Origin: Notoacmeibacter marinus
GTDB taxonomy: Bacteria; Pseudomonadota; Alphaproteobacteria; Rhizobiales; Rhizobiaceae
Assembly: GCF_002238045.1 (NCBI RefSeq)
Contig: NZ_NBYO01000003.1
Span: forward strand, 310,001-374,000
DNA: 64,000 bases
Direction of reading: 5' to 3'
Below are positions 29,330 to 39,480 of the stretch, piece by piece; within the stretch, counting starts at the first letter, position 1; every line of letters begins with the position of its first letter. Under the pieces are notes generated by a model. That model searched no databases. It was not told the DNA's origin and saw only the letters and a list, made by a program, of their open reading frames with translations. A program made the position numbers and the translations under genes.

Positions 29330-31294
29330 TCAAAGGGCGCTCCCGAGCATCATCCACGTGACGAGGGCCGCGACCCCGATCAGCATCGCGAAGGCGTAGT
29401 GATAAAGGTATCCGCTTTGCAGGCGGACCACCCGGTTGGTGATATCGACGACGCGGGCGGAGATACCGTCCGGTCCCATTCCGTCAATGACGGTCCCATC
29501 GCCGCGCTTCCATAGAAAGCGGCCGAGCCACATGGCCGGGCGGACGAACAGAAAGTCGTAAAGTTCGTCGAAGTACCATTTGTTCAGCAGGAACTTGTAG
29601 AGGCCAGACTGGCTTTGCGCGAGCGCCTTGGGCATGCCCGGCGAACGGATGTAGAACCAATAGGCCACCAGTAGCCCAACGATCATGGCGATGAAGGGCG
29701 ACAGCGCCACCCAGGCCGGTACGTGGTGGAATTCCTCCAGCAATTCGTTGCCGCCGGCGACGAATAACGCCTCTTTCCAGAATTCCGCATATTCGTGGCC
29801 GTAGAAGAATTCCTTGAACAGCACCCCTGCGAACAACGCACCAGCGGCCAGCACGAAGAGCGGAGCCAGCATGACCCAAGGCGATTCATGAACATGGTGC
29901 ATGACGTCGGCGGTGGCGCGCGGTGTGCCATGGAAGGTCATGAAAATCAGCCGCCAGGAATAGAAGGAGGTAAAGCAGGCCGCGATCACCAACATAACGA
30001 ACGCGAAGGTCGACACCACGCTGTGGCTGGCGAAAGCCGTCTCGATGACGATGTCCTTGGAGAAGAATCCAGCCGTGCCGATCATGGTGAAGGGAATGCC
30101 GACGCCGGTGAGCGCAATCGTGCCGATGATCATCATCCAATACGTCGCCGGAATGTGTTTACGCAGCCCGCCCATGTAACGCATATCCTGCTCGTCGGAG
30201 ACCGCGTGGATCACCGATCCGGCGCCGAGGAACAGCAGCGCCTTGAAGAAAGCGTGGGTGAACAGGTGGAAGATCGCCGCGCCGTAAGCGCCGACGCCGA
30301 GCGCGACGAACATGTAGCCGAGCTGCGAGCAGGTCGAATAGGCGATCACCCGCTTGATGTCGTTCTGGACGAGGCCGACCGTCGCCGCGAAGAAGGCGGT
30401 GATCGCGCCGACGACCGTCACGACGACAAGCGCCGTTGTCGACAGTTCGAAGATCGGCGAAAGACGCGCGACCATTACGACGCCAGCGGTGACCATGGTC
30501 GCCGCATGGATGAGTGCGGAAACCGGCGTCGGGCCTTCCATCGCGTCCGGCAGCCAGGTGTGCAGCGGCACCTGCGCACTCTTGCCCATGGCGCCCATGA
30601 AGAGCAGCAGGCAGGTCGCGGTAATGGCGGTCGCGGCCGGCACGGCGTAGCCGAAGAAGTCGATATCGCCCGCCGGATCGAATTGGCGCGCATTGGCGAA
30701 GATCGTGTCGAAATTGACCGAGCCGAACAGAAGGAAGATTCCGAAGATGCCGAGGGCAAAACCGAAATCGCCGACGCGGTTGACAATGAACGCCTTCATC
30801 GCCGCGGCATTGGCCGAGGGCTTCTTGTACCAGAAACCGATCAGCAGGTAGGAGGCCAGACCGACGCCCTCCCAGCCAAAGAACATCTGGACCAGATTGT
30901 TGCTCGTCACCAGCATCAGCATGGCGAAGGTGAACAGCGACAGATAGGCGAAGAAGCGCGGCCGATGCGGATCGTGGTGCATGTAGCCGATGGAGTAGGT
31001 GTGGACGAGGGCCGAGACGGTGTTCACGACGACCAGCATCACCACCGTCAGCGTATCGATGCGGAACGACCAGTCGACCGCCAGTGAGCCGACATTCATC
31101 CAGGTCATGACCGGCACGACCATCGCCTCCTCGTGGCCGAGGCCGAAATCGAAGAAGGCGATCCAGGACAGGACGGCGGAGACGTAGAGCAGGCCCGTCG
31201 TCAGATATTCGCTGGCCTTGGCGCCAATGGAGCGTCCGAACAGGCCGGCGATCAGGAAGCCGATGAGCGGCAGGAAGACGATGAGGTGAAACAT
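29330..31294 (-). CDS. nuoL: NADH-quinone oxidoreductase subunit L
   Basis: 654 residues, the most distal antiporter-like subunit, with the long C-terminal amphipathic helix and final helix expected for NuoL. '[19 protein letters not shown]' and '[28 protein letters not shown]' hold the conserved Glu and Lys/His of the proton channel. It starts 10 nt after nuoK. Confidence 0.97.
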   Translation of the reverse strand: MFHLIVFLPLIGFLIAGLFGRSIGAKASEYLTTGLLYVSAVLSWIAFFDFGLGHEEAMVVPVMTWMNVGSLAVDWSFRIDTLTVVMLVVVNTVSALVHTYSIGYMHHDPHRPRFFAYLSLFTFAMLMLVTSNNLVQMFFGWEGVGLASYLLIGFWYKKPSANAAAMKAFIVNRVGDFGFALGIFGIFLLFGSVNFDTIFANARQFDPAGDIDFFGYAVPAATAITATCLLLFMGAMGKSAQVPLHTWLPDAMEGPTPVSALIHAATMVTAGVVMVARLSPIFELSTTALVVVTVVGAITAFFAATVGLVQNDIKRVIAYSTCSQLGYMFVALGVGAYGAAIFHLFTHAFFKALLFLGAGSVIHAVSDEQDMRYMGGLRKHIPATYWMMIIGTIALTGVGIPFTMIGTAGFFSKDIVIETAFASHSVVSTFAFVMLVIAACFTSFYSWRLIFMTFHGTPRATADVMHHVHESPWVMLAPLFVLAAGALFAGVLFKEFFYGHEYAEFWKEALFVAGGNELLEEFHHVPAWVALSPFIAMIVGLLVAYWFYIRSPGMPKALAQSQSGLYKFLLNKWYFDELYDFLFVRPAMWLGRFLWKRGDGTVIDGMGPDGISARVVDITNRVVRLQSGYLYHYAFAMLIGVAALVTWMMLGSAL

Positions 31295-31304
31295 GGGTCT
31301 TTCC

Positions 31305-31613
31305 TCAGCCTTTCATCTGGTTGACGTCTTCGACCGAGATCGTGCCCTTGTTGCGGAAGAACACCACAAGGATCGCGAGGCCGATGGCTGCTTCGGCGGC
31401 CGCCACAGTCAGCACGAAGAGCGAGAAGATCTGCCCGACGAGATCGCTGAGCTGGGCGGAAAAGGCGACGAAATTGATGTTCACCGCCAGAAGGATCAGT
31501 TCGATGCTCATCAGGATGACGATGATGTTGCGGCGATTGAGGAAGATGCCGAACACGCCGATGGTGAAGAGAATGGCGGAAAGGGTCAGAAAATGTCCGA
31601 TACCGACGCTCAT
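31305..31613 (-). CDS. nuoK: NADH-quinone oxidoreductase subunit K
   Basis: 102 residues with three membrane helices, the standard NuoK size. Conserved membrane Glu residues appear in '[19 protein letters not shown]' and '[17 protein letters not shown]'. It is part of the proton path between NuoA/J and NuoN. It starts 2 nt after the nuoJ stop. Confidence 0.97.
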   Translation of the reverse strand: MSVGIGHFLTLSAILFTIGVFGIFLNRRNIIVILMSIELILLAVNINFVAFSAQLSDLVGQIFSLFVLTVAAAEAAIGLAILVVFFRNKGTISVEDVNQMKG

Positions 31614-31615
31614 GA

Positions 31616-32251
31616 TCAGATCCCCTTGCCGCTTTCGACTTCGACCACTTCGATCGAGGTTTCCGGCGTGCGCGCCACCTGCCTGGAAATATCCTGCCGT
31701 TTGACGTCGCGCCGGTGATGCAGCGTCAGCACGATGGCGCCGATCATCGCCACCAGCAGCACCAGCCCGGCGAGCTGGAAGAAGAAGACGTATTCGGTGT
31801 AGAGCACATCGCCCAGCGCCGCGGTGTTCTCGCGTATCGCAAGGTCCGGGATCGGCTGGGCGATCGCGCCGACCGTCTCCGGTCCGAAGGACGAGCCGCC
31901 GAGCACGATCACCAGTTCCGCCAGCAGCACCAGACCGACCAGCGCGCCAATCGGCGCATATTGCAGCATGCCGGTCCGCAATTCGGCGAAATCGATGTCG
32001 AGCATCATCACGACGAAGAGGAACAGCACCGCGACCGCGCCGACATAGACGATCAGCAGGATCATGGCGAGGAACTCGGCCCCGGTCAGCAGGAAGAGCG
32101 CCGAAGCGTTGAAGAAGGTCAGGATCAGGTAGAGCACCGAATGCACGGGATTGCGCGACGACACGACCATCAGGGCCGCGGCGACCGCAACAAAAGCGAA
32201 AAGATAGAAGAACGCGGCCGGCAATCCGGTCAGCAATGCGCCCTGTTCCAT
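31616..32251 (-). CDS. nuoJ: NADH-quinone oxidoreductase subunit J
   Basis: 211 residues with five membrane helices and the conserved '[31 protein letters not shown]' region (helix 3, with the pi-bulge important for coupling). The C-terminal ~35 residues are a charged tail. It is separated from nuoI by 133 nt, the second-longest gap in the operon after nuoF-nuoG; no gene is seen in this gap. Confidence 0.96.
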   Translation of the reverse strand: MEQGALLTGLPAAFFYLFAFVAVAAALMVVSSRNPVHSVLYLILTFFNASALFLLTGAEFLAMILLIVYVGAVAVLFLFVVMMLDIDFAELRTGMLQYAPIGALVGLVLLAELVIVLGGSSFGPETVGAIAQPIPDLAIRENTAALGDVLYTEYVFFFQLAGLVLLVAMIGAIVLTLHHRRDVKRQDISRQVARTPETSIEVVEVESGKGI

Positions 32252-32379
32252 GGTCCGTTCCCTGTCATCGCGGCCGTCTGAATGGGATTCAGCCAGCCTC
32301 GTTTCGGCGAGCCGTGCCGCCTTGTGTCAAATTCCGCTTGCGGATGCCAGCCACCCGCAACGCTGTCCCCTGTCTCTTG

Positions 32380-32399
32380 GCGCCCTAGCGATAGGGCGC
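32380..32399 (-). other. Perfect RNA hairpin over the nuoI stop codon
   Basis: GCGCCCTA (32380-32387) pairs with TAGGGCGC (32392-32399) around a 4-nt loop; the nuoI TAG (32385-32387) lies in the stem. No U run follows, so it is not a classic terminator. It could shape mRNA processing, stability or translation at the nuoI/nuoJ boundary. Confidence 0.5.
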
Positions 32400-32876
32400 G
32401 TCGAGTTCGATATTCTTCGCCAATTCGCGCTCCCAGCGGTCGCCATTGGCCAGAAGCTTTTCCTTGTCGTAGTAGAGTTCCTCGCGGGTCTCCGTCGAGT
32501 ACTCGAAATTCGGCCCCTCCACGATGGCGTCGACCGGGCAGGCCTCCTGGCAGAAGCCGCAATAGATGCACTTCACCATGTCGATGTCGTAGCGCACGGT
32601 GCGGCGCGTGCCGTCGTTGCGGCGCGGGCCGGCCTCGATGGTGATGGCCTGGGCCGGGCAGATCGCTTCGCACAGCTTGCAGGCGATGCAGCGCTCCTCG
32701 CCGTTCGGATAGCGGCGCAGCGCGTGCTCGCCGCGAAAGCGCGGCGATTGCGGGTTTTTTTCGTAGGGATAGTTGATCGTATGCTTCGGTGCGAAGAACT
32801 GCCGCATCGTCAGGCCGAACGCCTTGACGAATTCCAGAAGAAGCAGCGATTTGGCGGCTTGCGCGAGACCAGTCAT
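32385..32876 (-). CDS. nuoI: NADH-quinone oxidoreductase subunit I (two 4Fe-4S clusters)
   Basis: 163 residues with two ferredoxin motifs, [12 protein letters not shown] and [12 protein letters not shown], which hold clusters N6a and N6b in the peripheral arm. The N-terminus is an amphipathic/membrane-contact helix typical of NuoI. Its ATG overlaps the stop of the preceding 90-residue membrane-protein gene by 4 nt (ATGA), so its translation is likely coupled to that unusual neighbour. Confidence 0.97.
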   Translation of the reverse strand: MTGLAQAAKSLLLLEFVKAFGLTMRQFFAPKHTINYPYEKNPQSPRFRGEHALRRYPNGEERCIACKLCEAICPAQAITIEAGPRRNDGTRRTVRYDIDMVKCIYCGFCQEACPVDAIVEGPNFEYSTETREELYYDKEKLLANGDRWERELAKNIELDAPYR

Positions 32877-33145
32877 CCGTTTGCTCCCAGAGAATAAGCG
32901 GCATAGCCAAACACAAAGGCGAACACGAGCGGCATCACGAACCGGTATACAAGGATCGTGGACCGGCGAACGCGATCCATATCGCCCGGGCGGCCTGTCA
33001 CTCGACTCTTGAAGCGGTCTTGGTGACTACGCTGATAAGCCAGCACCCTTGGAAGAACGAGCACGTTGGCCGCCAACGCAACCAACAGACCAAGCCCTGC
33101 TCCAAGAGCTATCCGAAACAACGGAATGTCAGCAACGACGCTCAT
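32873..33145 (-). CDS. Small two-helix membrane protein inserted between nuoH and nuoI
   Basis: 90 residues with helices at about 8-32 ([20 protein letters not shown]) and 66-86 ([19 protein letters not shown]), joined by a basic loop rich in Arg/Lys ([17 protein letters not shown]). This gives an in-out-in hairpin with a positive cytoplasmic side. GGAGAGGG precedes a double ATG (33148/33145); the second has better spacing. It overlaps the gene on each side by 1-4 nt. No family is recognised. Position suggests a complex I accessory or assembly protein. Confidence 0.75.
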   Translation of the reverse strand: MSVVADIPLFRIALGAGLGLLVALAANVLVLPRVLAYQRSHQDRFKSRVTGRPGDMDRVRRSTILVYRFVMPLVFAFVFGYAAYSLGANG

Positions 33146-33339
33146 CATCCCTCTCCAAACACATAGGGACCAAGAAACCAGCCGATGATCGGAAAGGCGA
33201 TCAGCTGCACGATGGCGGTGATGCGCAGAATGCCGCTCGGGCCGGCCAGGTCCAGCCGGCGACCGAGCATCGTTAGCAGCGCGAAATCGGCCACTGCCAG
33301 TACGATGCCGCAGACCAGTCCGAGCAGGTTGGCGCTCAT
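33145..33339 (-). CDS. Small two-helix membrane protein directly after nuoH
   Basis: 64 residues: helix 1 at about 4-25 ([21 protein letters not shown]), a short charged turn ([11 protein letters not shown]), and helix 2 at about 38-58 ([20 protein letters not shown]). The ATG overlaps the nuoH stop by 4 nt (ATGA) and its own stop abuts the next small gene. I do not recognise the family. Coupling to nuoH means it is made in step with complex I, so a role with the membrane arm is the simplest inference. Confidence 0.75.
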   Translation of the reverse strand: MSANLLGLVCGIVLAVADFALLTMLGRRLDLAGPSGILRITAIVQLIAFPIIGWFLGPYVFGEG

Positions 33340-34382
33340 GCCGCACCGCCTTCCAGAAGCTTCAGCACGAAGGCCGTGATGACAACCATGGCCAGGCTGA
33401 TCGGCAGGAACACCTTCCAGCCCAGACGCATCAGCTGGTCGTAGCGATAGCGCGGCACGAAGGTCTTCACCATGGCGATCATGAAGAACAGAAGCGACAG
33501 TTTCAACGTGAACCAGATCACGCCCGGCACCCAGGTGAAGGGCGCGATGTCGACGGGCGGCAGCCAGCCACCGAGGAACAGGATCGTCATCAGCGCGCAC
33601 ATCAGCAGGATGGCGATGTACTCGCCCAGCATGAAGAGCATGTACGGCGTCGACGAATATTCCACCATGTGGCCGGCGACGAGTTCGGCTTCCGCCTCGA
33701 CCAGATCGAAGGGCGGGCGGTTCGTCTCGGCCAGCGCCGAGATGAAGAAGATGACGAACATCGGCAGAAGCGGCAGCCAGTGCCAGTCGAGGAAGGTGTT
33801 CATCAGGCCGAGCCGGGTGCCCAGACCATCGGTCTGGCTCATCACGATCACCGACAGATCGAGCGAGCCGACGGCCAGGAGCACCGTCACCAGAACGAAG
33901 CCGATGGAGACTTCGTAAGAGACCATCTGCGCGGCCGAACGCAGCGCGCCGAGAAACGGATATTTCGAGTTCGAGGCCCAGCCGGCCATGATGACGCCAT
34001 AGACCTCCAGCGAGGAGATCGCGAAGACGTAGAGAATGCCGACATTGATGGAGGCAATGGCCCAGCCTTCATTGACCGGGATGACCGCCCAGGCCGCGAG
34101 CGCCAGAACGCTGGAGACCAGCGGCGCCAGCAGGAACACGCCCTTGTTCGCGCCAGCCGGAATGATCGGCTCCTTGAACACGAATTTCAGCATGTCCGCA
34201 AAGCTCTGCAGCAGGCCCCAGGGACCGACGACGTTCGGCCCGCGCCGCAGCATGACGGCCGCCCAGATCTTTCGGTCGGCGTAAAGAATGAAGGCGGTGA
34301 AGACGAGCAGCGCGACGAGCAGCAGAAGCGACTGCCCGATTATGATCAGCGCCGGCAGCACCCAAATGGTGAAGAATTCCAT
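33336..34382 (-). CDS. nuoH: NADH-quinone oxidoreductase subunit H
   Basis: 348 residues with eight to nine membrane helices. It contains the quinone-site segments '[26 protein letters not shown]' and '[25 protein letters not shown]', the acidic E-channel loop. It links the peripheral arm to the proton channels. It starts 17 nt after nuoG. Confidence 0.97.
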   Translation of the reverse strand: MEFFTIWVLPALIIIGQSLLLLVALLVFTAFILYADRKIWAAVMLRRGPNVVGPWGLLQSFADMLKFVFKEPIIPAGANKGVFLLAPLVSSVLALAAWAVIPVNEGWAIASINVGILYVFAISSLEVYGVIMAGWASNSKYPFLGALRSAAQMVSYEVSIGFVLVTVLLAVGSLDLSVIVMSQTDGLGTRLGLMNTFLDWHWLPLLPMFVIFFISALAETNRPPFDLVEAEAELVAGHMVEYSSTPYMLFMLGEYIAILLMCALMTILFLGGWLPPVDIAPFTWVPGVIWFTLKLSLLFFMIAMVKTFVPRYRYDQLMRLGWKVFLPISLAMVVITAFVLKLLEGGAA

Positions 34383-34399
34383 CGTTCCCCTGCCCTACT

Positions 34400-36451
34400 C
34401 TATTCCGCGGCCTGCTGCAGCGCGCCCTGCACGAAGCGCTGGCTGCATTCGGCCATGACCGCAGAAGCCCTCGCGATCGGATTGGTGAGATAAAAATCGG
34501 CGATCGGGGTGGTGAACTCGCCCGTTCCGAGATCGCCCGCGCCGAGCGATGCGAGCGCGCCGACATCGGCCGGTTCGATTGAATCGATGGCTGCAAGATG
34601 CGGCACGGCTTCGTAAAGCTGCGCGCGCAACGGCTGGAGGCTGTCAAATGGCAGCTTGTGGCCGAGCACGTCGGACAGCGCTCGGAGAATCGCCCAATCC
34701 TCGCGCGCGTCGCCCGGTGCGAAACCGGCGCGGGCCGCCATCTGCACCCGCCCTTCGGTGTTGACGTAGGTGCCGCTCTTTTCGGTGTAGGTCGCCGCCG
34801 GCAGGATCACGTCGGCATGGTGCGCGCCACGGTCGCCATGTGTGCCAATATAGACTGTGAAGGCATCGCCAAGCTGGGTCACATCGAACTCGTCCGCGCC
34901 GAGCAGGAAGACGACATCCATATCGCCCATTTGCGACAGCGGTTTGCCGCCCTCGCCCGGCACGAAACCGATATCGAGCGCGCCAACGCGCGAAGCTGCC
35001 GTGTGCAGAACGGCCAGACCGTTCCAGCCTTCTTCGCCAGCGGCCAGTTCGGCCACCTTCGCCAGCAGGGCTTCTGCATTGTCGCCCGTCAGTGCGCCCT
35101 GACCGACAATGACCAGCGGCTTCTTCGCGTCCGACAAAACCGAGGCAAATTCGCCCAGGTCGCTCAGCGACGCTGCGCCGCGTCCAAGATGGGCGTAATC
35201 ATAGGTCAAATCGACATGTTCGCCGATCAGCGCGATCGGCAGGTCCGTTGCGCGCCAGTGCTTGCGGATGCGGGCATTGATGACAGGCGCTTCCCAGCGC
35301 GGATTTGCGCCGACGATGAGAATGGCGTCGGCTTCCTCGATCCCGGCAATAGTCGGGTTGAACAGATAGGAGGCGCGCCCCTTCGACGGATCGTGGCGGG
35401 TCCCGTCCTGCCGGCAGTCCAGATTGGCAGAGCCGAGGCTTTCCATCAGCAGCTTGGCCGCGAACATTTCTTCTACGGCGGAGAGATCGCCAGCCACCGC
35501 ACCGATCTTCTCGCCGGAGGTGGCCGAGACCTTGTCTGCAATGGCCTGAAATGCTTCGCCCCAACTCGCCGGGCGCAGCTTGCCGTCGACCTTGATGTAG
35601 GGCCGGTCGAGGCGCTGGGTGCGCAGGCCGTCCCAGACGAAGCGCGTCTTGTCGGAGATCCATTCCTCGTTCACGTCTTCATTGGTGAGCGGCATGATGC
35701 GCATCACTTCGCGGCCGCGCGTATCGACGCGGATGGCGGAACCTGCAGCGTCCATCACGTCGATGGTCTCGGTCTTCTGCAATTCCCACGGTCGCGCCTG
35801 AAAGGCATAGGGACGGCTGGTCAGCGCGCCGACCGGGCAGAGATCGATGACATTGCCCTGCAATTCGGAGGTCATCGACTTTTCCAGATAGGTGGTGATT
35901 TCGGCATCCTCGCCCCGACCGACCAGGCCGAGTTCGGAAATGCCAGCGACTTCCGTGGTGAAGCGCACGCAGCGCGTGCAGTGTATGCAGCGCGTCATGA
36001 TCGTCTTGACCAGCGGGCCGATATATTTGTCCTCGACGGCGCGCTTGTTCTCCGCATAGCGCGAGGAATCGACGCCGAAGGCCATGGCCTGGTCCTGCAG
36101 GTCGCATTCGCCGCCCTGATCGCAGATCGGGCAATCGAGCGGATGGTTGATGAGCAGGAACTCCATCACGCCTTCGCGAGCCTTCTTGACCATCGGCGTG
36201 TTGGTGAAGACCTCCGGCGGCTCGCCGTTCGGGCCGGGGCGCATATCGCGAACGCCCATGGCACAGGACGCCGCGGGCTTCGGCGGACCGCCCTTCACCT
36301 CGACGAGGCACATGCGGCAATTGCCGGCGATGGACAGCCGTTCGTGAAAACAGAAACGCGGAATTTCGGCGCCGGCCTCCTCGCACGCCTGTAGCAGCGT
36401 GTAGTGATCCGGAACCTCGACTTCCTTGCCGTCGACCTTGATCGTCTTCAT
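34400..36451 (-). CDS. nuoG: NADH-quinone oxidoreductase subunit G
   Basis: 683 residues. The N-terminal 2Fe-2S domain ([19 protein letters not shown]), the His/Cys 4Fe-4S segment ([18 protein letters not shown]) and the [10 protein letters not shown]...CPVGAL cluster region are all present, followed by a molybdopterin-oxidoreductase-like domain without cofactor. It carries electrons from NuoF/E to NuoI. Its ATG overlaps the stop of a 52-codon upstream ORF (ATGA). Confidence 0.97.
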   Translation of the reverse strand: MKTIKVDGKEVEVPDHYTLLQACEEAGAEIPRFCFHERLSIAGNCRMCLVEVKGGPPKPAASCAMGVRDMRPGPNGEPPEVFTNTPMVKKAREGVMEFLLINHPLDCPICDQGGECDLQDQAMAFGVDSSRYAENKRAVEDKYIGPLVKTIMTRCIHCTRCVRFTTEVAGISELGLVGRGEDAEITTYLEKSMTSELQGNVIDLCPVGALTSRPYAFQARPWELQKTETIDVMDAAGSAIRVDTRGREVMRIMPLTNEDVNEEWISDKTRFVWDGLRTQRLDRPYIKVDGKLRPASWGEAFQAIADKVSATSGEKIGAVAGDLSAVEEMFAAKLLMESLGSANLDCRQDGTRHDPSKGRASYLFNPTIAGIEEADAILIVGANPRWEAPVINARIRKHWRATDLPIALIGEHVDLTYDYAHLGRGAASLSDLGEFASVLSDAKKPLVIVGQGALTGDNAEALLAKVAELAAGEEGWNGLAVLHTAASRVGALDIGFVPGEGGKPLSQMGDMDVVFLLGADEFDVTQLGDAFTVYIGTHGDRGAHHADVILPAATYTEKSGTYVNTEGRVQMAARAGFAPGDAREDWAILRALSDVLGHKLPFDSLQPLRAQLYEAVPHLAAIDSIEPADVGALASLGAGDLGTGEFTTPIADFYLTNPIARASAVMAECSQRFVQGALQQAAE

Positions 36452-36606
36452 CTCGATCCGTTTCCTTGCTCAGCCCCGGCACCGACGTCGCCGGAGTTCG
36501 ACCAGCGGCAGACACGGCCTGCCAAGGGCGCGGTCGGTATCGCCGTGCGCGCTGCGATGGTCAAGCCATGGCTCGGCAATCCCTTCGCAATTTGCGTCGC
36601 TTCCAT
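36448..36606 (-). CDS. 52-codon ORF coupled between nuoF and nuoG
   Basis: The frame begins at an ATG sharing one base with the nuoF stop (TGATG) and ends in a TGA overlapping the nuoG ATG (ATGA). It starts [14 protein letters not shown], has one Cys-Arg-Trp segment and a Gly/Ala-rich end. There is no membrane helix and no recognised family. Without it, nuoF and nuoG would be 154 nt apart in an otherwise tight operon. Double overlap is the main evidence; its job may be only to carry ribosomes from nuoF to nuoG. Confidence 0.5.
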   Translation of the reverse strand: MEATQIAKGLPSHGLTIAARTAIPTAPLAGRVCRWSNSGDVGAGAEQGNGSR

Positions 36607-37910
36607 CATTCCGCCGCCACCAGAGCAGGCCGGTCCACATCGGCATTGCGGGAAAATTCGTCGATGCGGCGCTCGATCTCGGGGCGGAAATGGCGGACGA
36701 GACCCTGGATCGGCCAGGCGGCCGCGTCACCGAGCGCGCAGATTGTGTGGCCCTCGACCTGCTTGGTGACTTCCAGCAGCATGTCGATCTCGCGCTTCTG
36801 CGCATTGCCGACAACCAGACGCTCCATGACGCGCCACATCCAGCCTGTGCCTTCGCGGCAGGGCGTGCACTGGCCGCAGCTTTCATGCTTGTAGAAATAG
36901 GAAAGCCGGGCAATCGCTTTGACGATATCGGTGGATTTGTCCATCACGATGACCGCCGCCGTGCCGAGACCGCTCTTCAGCTCTTTCAGCCCATCGAAAT
37001 CCATCGGCGCGTCGATGATTTCGCTGGCAGGAACGAGCGGCACGGACGAGCCGCCCGGAATAACGGCCAGAAGATTGTCCCAACCGCCGCGAATACCGCC
37101 GCAATGCTTGTCGATCAATTCCTTGAACGGCACGCTCATGGCTTCTTCGAAGGTCGCCGGCTGATTGACATGGCCGGATACACAAAAAAGCTTGGTGCCC
37201 GTGTTGCCCTCGCGGCCGAAGCCAGCGAACCACGATCCGCCACGGCGCAGAATGGTCGGGGCGACCGCAATCGATTCCACATTGTTGACGGTCGTCGGGC
37301 AGCCATAGAGGCCGACATTGGCCGGGAATGGCGGCTTCAGGCGCGGTTGACCCTTTTTGCCTTCAAGGCTTTCCAGCAGCGCCGTTTCCTCGCCGCAAAT
37401 ATAGGCGCCGGCTCCATGATGGATGAAGACGTCGAAATCGTAGCCATGAACATTGTTCAGGCCGAGAAGGCCGGCATCGTAGCATTCGTCGATGGCTGCC
37501 TGCAGCGCTTCGCGCTCGCGCATATATTCACCGCGAATATAGATATAGGCGGCATGGGCGCCCATCGCGAAACCGGCAATGACGCAGCCCTCGATCAATG
37601 TGTGCGGATCGTGGCGCATGATCTCCCGGTCCTTGCAGGTGCCGGGCTCCGATTCATCTGCGTTGACGACGAGATAGTGCGGACGGTCACCGACTTCCTT
37701 GGGCATGAAGGACCACTTCAGGCCGGTCGGAAAACCCGCGCCGCCCCGGCCGCGCAGCCCCGACGTCTTCATTTCGCCGATGATCCAGTCGCGGCCCTTT
37801 TCCAAAAGGCCTTTCGTGCCATCCCAATGGCCGCGCTTCATCGCTCCGGCCAGGCTCTTGTCGAACTGGCCGTAGAGATTAGTAAAAATGCGATCCTTGT
37901 CGTCCAGCAT
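36606..37910 (-). CDS. nuoF: NADH-quinone oxidoreductase subunit F (NADH/FMN site)
   Basis: 434 residues. The FMN/NADH segments '[20 protein letters not shown]' and '[20 protein letters not shown]' and the N3 4Fe-4S ligands [10 protein letters not shown] with a distal Cys (HTICALGDA) are present. It is the NADH-oxidising flavoprotein of complex I. It starts 12 nt after nuoE. Confidence 0.98.
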   Translation of the reverse strand: MLDDKDRIFTNLYGQFDKSLAGAMKRGHWDGTKGLLEKGRDWIIGEMKTSGLRGRGGAGFPTGLKWSFMPKEVGDRPHYLVVNADESEPGTCKDREIMRHDPHTLIEGCVIAGFAMGAHAAYIYIRGEYMREREALQAAIDECYDAGLLGLNNVHGYDFDVFIHHGAGAYICGEETALLESLEGKKGQPRLKPPFPANVGLYGCPTTVNNVESIAVAPTILRRGGSWFAGFGREGNTGTKLFCVSGHVNQPATFEEAMSVPFKELIDKHCGGIRGGWDNLLAVIPGGSSVPLVPASEIIDAPMDFDGLKELKSGLGTAAVIVMDKSTDIVKAIARLSYFYKHESCGQCTPCREGTGWMWRVMERLVVGNAQKREIDMLLEVTKQVEGHTICALGDAAAWPIQGLVRHFRPEIERRIDEFSRNADVDRPALVAAE

Positions 37911-37922
37911 GATCGTTGCTCC

Positions 37923-39431
37923 CTAGCGCGGCTTCTTGCCGAAGCGGCGCTCATATTCTTCCGGCCCGCCAGCGGCCAGCGCATCGGCCTGCGCGATCCA
38001 GTTCTCGCGCGCGATCCGCCCGCGGAACGATAGCTGCCGGTCGACATAAGCGGCGTTGTCCGGCGTCCACGATGCGATCTGCGCGTATTTGTATACGCCT
38101 AGATCGTTGAGCTTGGCGTGAATTTTCGGACCGATGCCGGCAATCAGGCCAAGATCGTCGGCGTCGTCCGGACGGCTTTCATGCAGTTTGGGCTGCGCTT
38201 CGTTCTCCGCGGCAGCCGATCCGCTCTTCGACGAAGACGCATCGGCGTCATCACCTTCGGCAATGGCCGTTGCCGGGCTGCTGTCGCTCTTGTCGCCACC
38301 GCCTGCCTGCTGGGCGGGATCGCGATAGCCGGGCCCTTCCGCATCGGCCGGTCCTTCGATGGATGGGTCGGCTTCCGGCGCGTCGCCGTCCGGCTTTGCC
38401 GCCTCGGTCATCTCGGCCCGTTCGGCATCGGTCGGCTTGTCGCCGCCGGAGGGTTCGCCTGCCGGTTCCGTCATGTCCTCGGCCATTGCGGCGGCATCGC
38501 CATCGCCCGCTCCGACATCCGACGTGGCCGGAGCCTCGCTGGCGGACCGTGCCTCGGCGTCAACGCCCTCTATCCGCTCGTCGACATCGATTTTCGCTTC
38601 GCCCGTCATGGCGACCGGCTCACCGGACGCCGTCAGCGAATAGCCCGGCTCGCCCGAAGTCTGGTTGGCGTCGGCCGGTCGTGCGACGTTGTCGGCCCGA
38701 ACCATGCTTACCAACGCGGCAACCGTCTCGGCGGCCGTCTCGATGTCACCGCTGCAACGCTGGGCGGCCTGATCGCCACGGCCGCTGTCGGGCTTCGCGG
38801 CCGGCTTGAGTGTGATCGCTTCCTCGTCGGTCAGCGAGGTCGCGCCCTCGATCGGCATGGAGAAGACGCGGCCGTTCTGCGGGCCGGTCGGAACATCGGC
38901 ACCCTGGTCGGCCTCGAACGCCTTGATGATCTCGTCCAGACGCTCGACCGTCAGATCTTCGTAGGCGTCCTTGCCGATAATAACCATCGGCGCGTTGACG
39001 CAGGCGCCCTGACACTCGACCTCTTCCCATGAAAGCGTGCCTTCCGCATTCGGATGCAGCGGTTCGGGATGAATGTGCGTTTTGCAATGCTCGATCAGTT
39101 CGCCCGCGCCGCGCAGCCAGCAGGGCGTCGTGCCGCAAACCTGAATATGCGCTTTTTTGCCGACCGGCGCGAGCATGAACTGTGTGTAGAACGTCGCCAC
39201 TTCCAGCACGCGGATTAGCGGCATGCCGAGCATCTGCGCGACGGACTCCACCGCCGGCTTGGTGACCCAGCCTTCCTGTTCCTGCGCAAGCATCAGAAGC
39301 GGAATCACGGCGGATTGCTGGCGGCCCGCCGGATAGCGAAGCAGCCATTTATCGACTTCGGTCTGGCGCGCCGCATCGAAGGAGAAGGCGGCGGGCTGAA
39401 CATCATCGGTAGCGAGACGACGAACGGACAT
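37923..39431 (-). CDS. nuoE: NADH-quinone oxidoreductase subunit E with long acidic extension and C-terminal helix-hairpin-helix domain
   Basis: 502 residues, about twice the ordinary NuoE length. Residues 1-175 are the thioredoxin-like 2Fe-2S domain with ligands Cys99, Cys104, Cys140 and Cys144. Residues ~200-424 are a low-complexity Asp/Glu/Ala/Pro linker. Residues ~425-502 form a helix-hairpin-helix module (LGLIAGIGPKIHAKLNDLGV, then RIARENWIAQADALAAGGPEEYERRFG). Similar tails occur on some alphaproteobacterial NuoE proteins. The role of the tail is unknown; DNA binding is not implied. It starts 49 nt after nuoD. Confidence 0.93.
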   Translation of the reverse strand: MSVRRLATDDVQPAAFSFDAARQTEVDKWLLRYPAGRQQSAVIPLLMLAQEQEGWVTKPAVESVAQMLGMPLIRVLEVATFYTQFMLAPVGKKAHIQVCGTTPCWLRGAGELIEHCKTHIHPEPLHPNAEGTLSWEEVECQGACVNAPMVIIGKDAYEDLTVERLDEIIKAFEADQGADVPTGPQNGRVFSMPIEGATSLTDEEAITLKPAAKPDSGRGDQAAQRCSGDIETAAETVAALVSMVRADNVARPADANQTSGEPGYSLTASGEPVAMTGEAKIDVDERIEGVDAEARSASEAPATSDVGAGDGDAAAMAEDMTEPAGEPSGGDKPTDAERAEMTEAAKPDGDAPEADPSIEGPADAEGPGYRDPAQQAGGGDKSDSSPATAIAEGDDADASSSKSGSAAAENEAQPKLHESRPDDADDLGLIAGIGPKIHAKLNDLGVYKYAQIASWTPDNAAYVDRQLSFRGRIARENWIAQADALAAGGPEEYERRFGKKPR

Positions 39432-39480
39432 TACTTCTCACCGGTCTTTCTTGTCTTGGCGATCGTGCGGATATCGGACA

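Noticed and set aside
29795-31087. A 430-codon plus-strand frame opposite nuoL
   Set aside because: Extremely charged His/Asp/Arg-rich translation, as expected for the reverse of membrane-protein codons; nuoL is intact.
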